This document shows positions 31,961-39,579 of a stretch of 64,000 nucleotides of DNA, one piece after another. The translations under genes were made by a program, and so were the position numbers. Each line of letters begins with the position of its first letter. Position 1 is the stretch's first letter. The stretch covers positions 124,001 through 188,000 of the forward strand of contig OZ025688.1 in assembly GCA_964019335.1 (NCBI GenBank), read 5' to 3'. The notes under the pieces are model-generated. The model was given only the letters and a program-made list of their open reading frames with translations. It did not search any database and was not told the DNA's origin. The stretch is from Diplonema japonicum (Eukaryota > Euglenozoa > Diplonemea > Diplonemida > Diplonemidae).

Positions 31961-33427
31961 ATGCGGGTCATGCTAGTGGCCATGATGGCGACAGCGTGCA
32001 CAGCTTCTCTTGTTGGAAGTGTCATCGAACACGAGGTCATTTCAGGAAATGCCACGTCGCGTAATGACGCGTTAAAGGTGATGGAGGCGAACATGAACAA
32101 GATGACACCTCTGATCGAACAGGCCGCAAGGGATGGTAGCGACATTGTAGTGCTGCCTGAGATGGCACTGACTGCACTCGTTGAAAGCAGACAGGTGATG
32201 AGTTACTACATCGCTGTATTACCAGAAACAGGGAACGAAACCGTGGCTTGCAACAACAGCGTGTACGCGACCATACCCATGCTGCAGAGATTATCGTGCG
32301 CGGCGAGAGAAAACAAAATACACCTTGCGGTAAACTGGGGTGAGATTGTACCGTGCACCAACACAGATCCCCACTGTCCGCCCGACGGGAAATACCAGTT
32401 TAATACAGAGTTGATATTCACGGATAAAGGAGTGTTGGTAGCAAAATATCACAAACTGCACACTTTCGACGCAACAGAGTTCGACACACCACCGGAGGAA
32501 GAGTTCGTATACTTCGTGATGAAAGGCGTGCGGGTGGGCATTGTCACGTGCTTTGACGCTATCTACGGTTCGCCTCTGCTGCCGCTCATCAAGAAGCACA
32601 ACGTTTCAGTATTTGTCCTGTCGCACTGGTGGGTCAACCAATACGCCATGTTCAGCGCTGCCGCATGGTGGCAAGCCTTGTCCCGTAGACTGGACGTCTC
32701 GCTTTTGGCAGCCGCGAACTGGCAAACCGTTGACATCCCACATCTATGGAACAGCGGGTCAGGTCTGTACTCCCGCGGCAACATCATCGCCTCATGGTAC
32801 AACGTCAACAGGGAACATCAAGAGAAACTTCTCACCGGCACCGTGGACACAAACGGCGGGTCTGGTAACAATCTACCAGAGTACACAAACCCTATTCCTA
32901 TAACCCCCCCTGGGCCTATGTGTGTGCAGCACTTTGACTGGGATGCAGCGTCCATCCGTGTGGGTGAGCAGTACACAGGGAAGGTATCCTGTGGGCCATT
33001 CTCATGCGAAGCATCGTTTGTGGTTTCGCAGCTTCCTCAACAGCCAGAGTACTGGGTTTTATACATGGACAGGGGGTACTATGTGGACTCCGACGGTGCG
33101 GGGGTTTACTATTATGAAGAGTTTTGCAGCCTTTACAAATGCAACACGGCAGACGGGTGCTATGGCAGCAAGGAGCAGATGCACGACGACACGGGCAGCA
33201 CGTTCTTCAGCTCGGTGGTGCTGAGGGCCACTTTCATGCCAGGCTCCGTTAACTACGCCACGTCTTCAGACGGGACCGGCAACGTGCACCCCGACATCAT
33301 GACAGGGCTGCGCTTTGACGACAACCCCGGGAAGCTGTCGACTGCGAATTTTACAAACCTCTCACATCCACTCATAAACCTGGCCCTTGTAGGCCGCCAG
33401 TACAGTCTCGATGGGAAAGTACAGTGA
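31961..33427 (+). CDS. Vanin/biotinidase-like secreted carbon-nitrogen hydrolase
   Basis: 488 residues with a signal peptide (LVAMMATACTASLVG). The nitrilase-fold domain has the complete catalytic set: E67 in VLPEMAL, K165 in KYHKLH and C197 in GIVTCFDAIYG. The extra C-terminal domain (~310-488) and many potential N-glycosylation sites (NET, NNS, NVS, NFT, NLS) resemble the vanin/pantetheinase-biotinidase branch, which releases pantothenate or biotin from amides outside the cell. Substrate cannot be decided. Next gene starts 76 bases downstream; no introns. Confidence 0.88.
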   Translation: MRVMLVAMMATACTASLVGSVIEHEVISGNATSRNDALKVMEANMNKMTPLIEQAARDGSDIVVLPEMALTALVESRQVMSYYIAVLPETGNETVACNNSVYATIPMLQRLSCAARENKIHLAVNWGEIVPCTNTDPHCPPDGKYQFNTELIFTDKGVLVAKYHKLHTFDATEFDTPPEEEFVYFVMKGVRVGIVTCFDAIYGSPLLPLIKKHNVSVFVLSHWWVNQYAMFSAAAWWQALSRRLDVSLLAAANWQTVDIPHLWNSGSGLYSRGNIIASWYNVNREHQEKLLTGTVDTNGGSGNNLPEYTNPIPITPPGPMCVQHFDWDAASIRVGEQYTGKVSCGPFSCEASFVVSQLPQQPEYWVLYMDRGYYVDSDGAGVYYYEEFCSLYKCNTADGCYGSKEQMHDDTGSTFFSSVVLRATFMPGSVNYATSSDGTGNVHPDIMTGLRFDDNPGKLSTANFTNLSHPLINLALVGRQYSLDGKVQ

Positions 33428-33429
33428 AT

Positions 33430-33466
33430 TTTGTTTCCCACTCCCTCTCCCTCTGCACAAGTGCAG
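33430..33466 (+). promoter_or_regulatory. Candidate trans-splice acceptor in a 76-base intergenic gap
   Basis: TTTGTTTCCCACTCCCTCTC is a strong pyrimidine tract followed by AG at 33460-33461 and CAG at 33464-33466, between the amidase stop (33427) and the ATG at 33504. Confidence 0.45.
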
Positions 33467-33503
33467 AAAGGATGTTTCCATTACACGGGAGGGGAAAGGG
33501 AAA

Positions 33504-34547
33504 ATGAACTTGTTGGTGAACATTGTGGTGCTAGTGTTGCTGGTATTAACAGTCTTGTCCACTGTGGTGGGGTGTTTCACAGGGCAGCAGGTTGCGTTGG
33601 CTGAGGTCGAAGAGAAGGGCCAAAACGGGTTCGACGATGTAATGCGAAAAGCAAAAAAGCTGAACGGAACCGTTTTCGTGACAATGGGAACTACGGGCGT
33701 AAAAGAAGGTGTGGGGAATGTTGTGGTGACAAGCAGGGACATCGGTGTTGAAGTGGTCGTCGTCATGTTAGACCGGGACGGGTTCAGGTGGTGCAAGGAA
33801 AACGGATTCACGTGTTTTTACTGGGAATGTCTGTGCCCTTATACAGGCGTTGCGCTGGGTTCTAAAGAGGGATACACCACATGCCTCATAGGGATCAGTA
33901 AATGCAAGACACAGCTCATGACAGCGATTCTGTCTCTTTCCTACAATATGTTTTTCATCGAACCGGACTCCGCGGCACGCAGAGACGCTTTAAACTACGT
34001 TTTGAACACCACACACCATGACATCATTGCTGCTTGTGAAGCATGTATTGGTTCGTGCGCACTGACGCCTCCACAAAAAGAGTTAATAGATACGTCTCAT
34101 TACAAACCCCCCACTGCAGGGTACTACCAGGTTAATATCGGGTTTTTTTGGGTTAGATCGACGGGGGGCACCATCGCCGCCATGCGGGAGACGGCGAGGC
34201 TGACGCAGATCTTCGTCGATAAGGGCACTGACTTCAAGTCCTTCGACCAAACTATCTTCAACAGAAAGATCATGGCCTCGGGGTTACCAACGTTGTGCGT
34301 CCCCACCGATACCAGCGGTCTGAACGTACGGCCTAAAACGAAAAAACCGATGATTTCACCGAAGGCGTGGGGGATCCACGCTGCACGGCTCGTCTCAAAG
34401 ACGGGTTTTTACAAAAAGGCGCTGCTTTACGTCAATGATTTATGGCGGTGGGAAAACGTGACGGAAGAATTCAAGAGAGACGTCGCCATGTGGAGCGCGG
34501 ACCCGTGGAGGTTGAAGAGAAACCTGACGAAAAGAGGTGCGATTTAA
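33504..34547 (+). CDS. Type II membrane glycosyltransferase of the nucleotide-diphospho-sugar transferase type
   Basis: 347 residues. The ATG at 33504 is immediately followed by a membrane anchor (NIVVLVLLVLTVLSTVV). An upstream ATG at 33411 would overlap the previous gene and put a 31-residue extension before the anchor, so 33504 is preferred. The lumenal domain has FIEPDSAAR (candidate metal/donor site at the DxD position), YYQVNIGFFWVRST and a FDQTIFNRK block. This FFWVRST...FDQTIFN pattern fits the Nucleotid_trans (PF03407-like) group of Golgi glycosyltransferases. Sugar and acceptor unknown. Family call moderate; no introns. Confidence 0.7.
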   Translation: MNLLVNIVVLVLLVLTVLSTVVGCFTGQQVALAEVEEKGQNGFDDVMRKAKKLNGTVFVTMGTTGVKEGVGNVVVTSRDIGVEVVVVMLDRDGFRWCKENGFTCFYWECLCPYTGVALGSKEGYTTCLIGISKCKTQLMTAILSLSYNMFFIEPDSAARRDALNYVLNTTHHDIIAACEACIGSCALTPPQKELIDTSHYKPPTAGYYQVNIGFFWVRSTGGTIAAMRETARLTQIFVDKGTDFKSFDQTIFNRKIMASGLPTLCVPTDTSGLNVRPKTKKPMISPKAWGIHAARLVSKTGFYKKALLYVNDLWRWENVTEEFKRDVAMWSADPWRLKRNLTKRGAI

Positions 34548-34731
34548 AAAAAAAAAAATAAAAAAAATAAGTTTACACTTTTATTCTTCTTTTTTTTTTT
34601 TTTTTTTTGCATGAACAAGAAAAACAATATATTGATAATGAATTGTTATTGCTAAAAAGAGTAGTGGTAGCATTGTTGGGCTTATCCTTCTACAGGTTAA
34701 TCCCGGCTGTGCACAAACAACAATCAACCGA

Positions 34732-34774
<43 letters not shown>

Positions 34775-35135
34775 GCTTGGATTCACCGCAACCGCGCTTT
34801 GAATTGGGCAGCAGGTCGGACCGCGAAGCGACCCAGGTGTTGGCAACACCTCCCAAAGCGAGCTGGGGATGCATGCGCACTCTAGCTTACGGGCGAAAGA
34901 TAAATGTCCCCCTCCCCGGTCGTGAGGCCTATGGGTGTGGCACGCCAAGTCTGAAACGTTTAGCTCCCTTGAAGCTCACACCAGTGTGCGAGTTTAGCCC
35001 ATTTTTTGGCACGTTGGCGATGGCTGTGGTGGTCGTTGCAAGAGCGCCTATAGGTAGTATTGGACGATTCAGTTAACATAATAGTTTTTTTTTTTTTTGC
35101 CATGGGATTTTTTCAAAAAAAAAAAATAGCTATTT

Positions 35136-35266
35136 ACTGCCAACAAGTAATGACTTTACCGTTACCTCGAGGTTCCGCATTTTACCGTCGAGGGCCCACA
35201 CGGCCCGAGATAGTAAAATGCGGAACCGAGAGGTCGGTAAAGCATTACTTGGCGGTAGGTAAGTGG
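35136..35266. repeat. Imperfect palindrome (fold-back hairpin)
   Basis: GGTTCCGCATTTTAC at 35171-35185 is exactly inverted at 35213-35227. The arms extend outwards with mismatches: TACTGCCAACAAGTAATG on the left against CATTACTTGGCGGTA on the right. A hairpin of about 50 bp per arm with a loop of about 27 bases is possible. Confidence 0.65.
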
Positions 35267-35270
35267 TTTT

Positions 35271-35880
35271 ATTTCACGACACTCAGAAATTACTTCACCA
35301 CGAGGGGCACAACAGGGTGACAAGGGGTACAACAAGAGAGGGGTTACAAAGGTTACAAGTTGTTTTCCCTCCTTTTGTTGACTAAGAGCTGCCGCTGTCG
35401 CTGGCATTGCCACTGTCACCATCTCTAATCAGGCCTTCCCATACCTGGCGCGGCCGCTGGCTCCTTTTTTTCTGCTGCTTCGGTATTTTGAAGTCTTTTG
35501 GGGTGCTTGGGTAAGCTGACTAAGTTACCCTTACCCACAGAAGAGTTACCCACAGAAACTGGGAACAAGGCCTAGCCAAAAGTGGGCAAATTGGGAGGAA
35601 AAAGTAGTCCAACTTGGAACTGAGCCGAGGCAAAAGTTGGCCAATTGAGCTGAACCTGGGGGGAAATAGCAAACTGAGAGGAAAAAGTAGCCCCACTGGG
35701 AACCGAACCGAGGCAAAAATTGGCCTACCGAGGCATATTATTTAACGGAAACCCCCTATTACTTCACGGAAAACAGGCCATTATTTCACCGTGAAGTAAT
35801 GAGATTTAGCGTGAAGTAATGAGATTTAGCGTGAAGTAATGGGCCCCCCAGTGCGTGAAGTAATTTCTGAAGAGTGAAAT
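35271..35880. mobile_element. Candidate MITE-like element with inverted ends
   Basis: TCAGAAATTACTTCAC at 35283-35298 is exactly inverted at 35855-35870. Similarity continues outwards to ATTTCAC (35271) / GTGAAAT (35874-35880) and inwards into a GGGGC block. The right half holds several copies of GTGAAGTAATGAGATTTAGC-like units (35800-35850). At ~610 bp with no coding sequence it resembles a non-autonomous inverted-repeat element. Target duplication is unclear because both flanks are A/T-rich. Confidence 0.55.
35558..35735 (+). repeat. Three diverged tandem copies of a ~37-base unit
   Basis: Units starting near 35558, 35611 and 35694 share the pattern ACTGGGAAC...GAGGCAAAA.TTGGCC. The last two are each preceded by GAGGAAAAAGTAG. 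They lie inside the inverted-repeat element. Confidence 0.5.
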
Positions 35881-35916
35881 AAAAAAAAAAAAAAAAAAAA
35901 AAAAGGGAAAACAACC

Positions 35917-36441
35917 ATGGATCCTCCTACCCCTGAAGAAATAGGAAATGCTGGCTGGACCATTCTCCACACATCGGCCGCGGCCTACCCCGCTAAGCCG
36001 TCAAAGGATCAGATGAAGAGGATGTATGACTTTATCAATTCATGGAGCCACGTGTACCCATGTTCACATTGTTCAGCTCACATGAGATTGGAGATGCGGA
36101 AAGAACTTGGAGCCCCTGATGTGACGGGGAAGGAGGGGCTGAGTGTGTGGACATGCAAACTGCATAATAAAGTTAATGAAGTGCTTGGGAAAGAAATTTT
36201 CGATTGCAATTTCGAGAGCATTCTCAAGAGGTGGCACCCCACCTATCCCAATATCCAAGGTGCTGATCAAAAAGGCGGTTTTTCTGACCTCCCGCCCTTT
36301 GGGTCGCGTGCTTCCACTATGCCTCGGTCTTCTACGCCTTCTACTTCCACCCCTCTCGCTGAAGACCCTGATATGAAGGCTTTGATGGATATGACCTGTA
36401 CTGCCTTCTGCCCAAAGAACGAAAAGAACGGGTTTAATTAA
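35917..36441 (+). CDS. Erv1/ALR-family sulfhydryl oxidase with C-terminal shuttle cysteines
   Basis: 174 residues. The FAD-binding Erv1 helical bundle starts at once (GWTILHTSAAAYPAKPS). The redox-active C49SHC52 follows in VYPCSHCS, and VWTCKLHNKVNEVLG...FDC (C80, C97) is the structural pair with the FAD-contacting HN. There is no N-terminal CxxC shuttle as in human ALR or yeast Erv1; instead CTAFC (C161, C165) lies in the C-terminal tail. A C-terminal shuttle is known from plant, kinetoplastid and Plasmodium Erv1. The enzyme re-oxidises disulfides in the mitochondrial intermembrane space and passes electrons to cytochrome c or oxygen. Start in ACAACCATGG context; no introns. Confidence 0.9.
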   Translation: MDPPTPEEIGNAGWTILHTSAAAYPAKPSKDQMKRMYDFINSWSHVYPCSHCSAHMRLEMRKELGAPDVTGKEGLSVWTCKLHNKVNEVLGKEIFDCNFESILKRWHPTYPNIQGADQKGGFSDLPPFGSRASTMPRSSTPSTSTPLAEDPDMKALMDMTCTAFCPKNEKNGFN

Positions 36442-36808
36442 ACAAAAAAAAGGGGGGGGTTTATTTCGGTTCCCCCCACCTTTTCTCCTGTGCCTCTCCT
36501 ATTATTTATTTATTCTTTCTTTTTTTTCCGTAGTGTCCCTCCCCCCCCCCCCCCCCCCCCCTACCTTAGAGCGTGATCGCAAAATGGGTTTTCTTCTTTT
36601 TTATTCTTCTCGTTCTTTCTTTTTTTTCTGTTCGGGGGGGGGGGGGGGGGAGATAAATAATCCACCCACACTCACAGTAATCTATTACACAAAAAAAAGG
36701 TGGGCAACGAAGAAGGAAAAAAAAAAGTGTAAAAAGGGGAGGGAATAGAGAGCAAGAAGTTTTTTTTTTAGAAGGGAAAAAAAAAAAAAAAAAAAAAAGC
36801 CCTCTGCA
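36442..36808. other. Intergenic, homopolymer-rich
   Basis: C-, T-, G- and A-runs; nothing else seen. Confidence 0.5.
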
Positions 36809-38398
36809 ATGCAACCGCTCCTGACAGGGAGCCACCATGGGGAAAGCGTGCTCAGCTCATCGTTGAAAAGCTTAGTGGCCGGGGACAATGTGAATAATGA
36901 AACATGGAGCTACGCCGCTCAAGGTATAAAAAAAAAACTTTTTTTTTTCTTTTCAAAAAAAAAAAAAAAAAAAAAAAGGACTCGTCAAAGCTGCCGATGT
37001 CGGAAGAAACACATGCGTTCAAATGAGACAGGACGTCTCCAAGGTGGACCACCAACTACAGCGATCGGTTAAGGAAAAAGCAGGCCAGGTTGAAGGCAGC
37101 CTGAAAATGAAAATGATGACGACGAAAGGCCTCCAAGACAGTATCCGCCGGCAACTGATGGCCATCGCCGGCTCCACCGACAGCCTCCAACACGCAATAG
37201 AGAAATCAGAAGAAGCAGTAATCTCACTACAAAAACCCCTCAAGGGAACCGCGTCACGGCAACATCTCCGAGGCACCAGAAACGAACGAGAAGGCTACTT
37301 TGAAGTCATCGATCAGCACCTAATTGACGAAGTCCAGCTTTTGAAAACCGGTGTTGATAATTTACAAAATCTACTGTCCCGTGGGAAAACGACATTGGAA
37401 GAATTGTTTTGCGTCACGCAGATTCTCGAAGCGGATCTGGAGGACAAAAATAAAGCTTACGAGCTGGATTTAAAATGTTTAACGACAAATCCAACGCAAA
37501 CAGCAACGCTTCCAATTGAAAAAAAAGAGTTGAACAAGGCTGTCAACGGTGGCGCGATGTCGACAAAGAGCGTTTTTCTCCCATCGATATGGAAGCACTC
37601 AACCGAGGCGTCGTTGGGGAAGGCGGTACAGGTTGACGCGGCGGCGAAACAACTTACAAAACTGATTTTAACAACAATTTCAGATATCAATAGGAACCAT
37701 GAGGAGAACAGACACAAAACGTTCACCGCGTTCCGTTCCAAGGTGAAGCAAGCAACAGTTCTTCGGCAGCAGATCTCTGGCAGGATCAGTGTTTTAACAA
37801 ACGAGCTGGAAAATTTGACCGTTCAGCGCGACCAATTGCGAAAATCATTGGAAGACAAACAAGCACCTTTATCTGTACTTCAGCAGCGCGTTGCAGTCCG
37901 CAAGCTTCGTCCAGCAAGGGAGGCCGTTCACGATGAGGTAGAGCAAGCAATGCAAAGCGAGCTCCAAGAACTGCTAAAATCGGTGAACGTCCTTAACGAC
38001 AAAGTCGACAGCATTGAGTCCGAAATGCGGAAGCTCAAGGCCAACAAAAAGTTCCTCTCTGTGGATCTCCGTGATAAAGACCGCACGCTTCGTGTAGACA
38101 AGAAATGCCTTGACCTTGTCGATGGTGTGACAACACCTGCCTCCTCCAACCCAGGCACCCCTCTGAGCTCGCTGACAAGTGCGTCCAACCATGCCTCTAG
38201 AAATCACCAGTACGCCTTACATATAATCAACTCCTTGAAGCCGAAATTACCCAAACCTCCTGATATTCAAAAACTAGCTAGAATGGTATGGTGGGTGGTG
38301 GTGGGGGGGGGAGGATATATAAAAAAAAACTTTTTTTGTTGTAGGGTAAACGTCAGTACCCCAAACCGAGCAGATCTATGACCGTGGGGACTGGTTGA
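36809..38398 (+). CDS. Tektin (two introns)
   Basis: Exons 36809-36923, 36979-38285 and 38345-38398; introns 36924-36978 (GTATAA, T-run, A-run, AAG) and 38286-38344 (GTATGG, G-run, TTGTAG). 491 residues, almost entirely coiled coil. Tektin hallmarks: SLQKPLKGTASRQHLRGTR followed by VIDQHLIDEVQLLK and ILEADLEDKNKAYELDLKC, matching the family's EKPL...R...EV and LE.DL.DK..A..ID..C blocks. The second half has RPAREAVHDEVEQAM, a degenerate form of the tektin nonapeptide RPNVELCRD. Tektins form filaments inside axonemal doublet microtubules, so the cell has motile cilia. The N-terminal exon would be missed without the splice; the C-terminus ends SRSMTVGTG. Confidence 0.85.
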
Positions 38399-38513
38399 AG
38401 GGGGGAAAAAAAAATTGGAGGGTTTGGTTTTTTTTTTTTTTTTTTGTGAAATTTTTATTCCCTTTCCAGGGAATATTTGGCTTTTTCGTTGCAGGGGAGA
38501 GTTGCCTCTTTCT

Positions 38514-38546
<33 letters not shown>

Positions 38547-38679
38547 GGGCTGGTAATGTGGGTTGGAATTAATCAAAATAATCGCAATCAAAGATGGCTG
38601 GGGAACCTCCACATGGTGGCCCTGGGTCCCCTCCCCAGGGGGGGGAGCAAACTCCCCAGAAGGAGGCAGCATCATCATC

Positions 38680-38985
38680 ATGGGTGCAGGTGGCGCGAAC
38701 GGCGAGGTCAGGGAAGCGGTGCAAGCGCAGAAGGTGACGGCGAAGGAATGGCCTTCTCGTCAGGTGCAGGAGGTGCAGGAGAAGTGGATGGACGAGGACG
38801 ACGACAACGACAGCAGCAGCAGCAGCAGCACGATCGTACTGCGAGCCATCTGGTGGAGAGCCGCATCCGAGGAGGACGGGTGGGTGAATGGATGGAACAG
38901 GAGGGCGATATTTGCATCACCGAAGACCAAGCATGACCTAGAGGCGTTGAAAGGACAATGGGCAAGAGTCATCATGTCTTTCTAA
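38680..38985 (+). CDS. Possible small hypothetical protein
   Basis: A GC-rich island from about 38590 to 38985 in which all three + frames are open for a long way, so the frame is uncertain. The longest ATG frame (38680-38985, 101 residues) has a polyserine stretch from an AGC repeat and ends DLEALKGQWARVIMSF. Another possible start is ATG 38594 (MAGEPPHGGPG), which stops after about 48 codons unless spliced. No family recognised. A pyrimidine tract ending in AAG lies at 38517-38545. Confidence 0.35.
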   Translation: MGAGGANGEVREAVQAQKVTAKEWPSRQVQEVQEKWMDEDDDNDSSSSSSTIVLRAIWWRAASEEDGWVNGWNRRAIFASPKTKHDLEALKGQWARVIMSF

Positions 38986-39579
38986 CTTTTTTTTATTTTT
39001 TTATTTTTTTTTTTGACGATCTTTAGAGTTTATGAGGCGGCTATTATATTGAATGGAATTTGTTTTTCTTATATTTCTTGTACTCTATTTCTCTCTTCTC
39101 TTTTTTTTTTAAATGTCTCTTGTACTATTCTTCGAAAATATTATCCAGTTTCAAGGGCTCGCTGACTATCAGTAGATTTTCGCCCTTTCTTTCTCTTTCT
39201 CCGCTGAAGTGCCCAGAAAATGCTTTTTTTTTTTGTCACAAATATTTATCTTTCAAAAAAAAAAGATTTTATAACTATATGCAGGTTGTGCCGAGCAAAA
39301 AAAAAACTTTCGCATCTTCTTTTTTTTTTGCCCGTACGAACAACAAAGACATATAGTCGTAAAAAATTATTTCTTTTTTGTATTTTCTTCCCTTTTCTTC
39401 TCTGTGAGTTTTTATTTTTTTTATATCCCCCCTTTTTTTTCTTTTCCTTCTCTCTCTCATTCTTTTTTTTTATACCTCCTTTGCTGGGTTTCTTTATTAC
39501 ACGATTCTTTATTTTTTCTTGCCTTCTCTCCTTTATCCCCCCCCCCCCCCATGCACTGCAATATATTGCCAAAGGGACA
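38986..39579. other. Intergenic, T-rich
   Basis: Nearly 600 bases of T-rich sequence with short A-runs and a C-run; it is open in frame with the next gene but encodes mostly Phe/Leu, so it is treated as untranslated. Probably contains the trans-splice acceptor of the next gene. Confidence 0.5.

Larger units (their letters stand above)
34548..35916. other. Gene-free repeat region
   Basis: About 1.4 kb: A/T-runs (to 34772), a complex island at 34777-35080 without recognisable gene, a fold-back hairpin (35136-35266), an inverted-repeat element (35271-35880) with internal tandem copies, and an A-run before the next gene. Listed separately where structured. Confidence 0.6.

Noticed and set aside
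34607-34735. Possible exon LLKRVVVALLGLSFYRLIPAV
   Set aside because: Hydrophobic open stretch between T-runs, but no neighbouring exon or start codon context supports a gene.
39220-39579. 120-residue hydrophobic extension of the coiled-coil protein
   Set aside because: Translation of T-rich spacer, Phe/Leu only, upstream of a good ATG at 39580.
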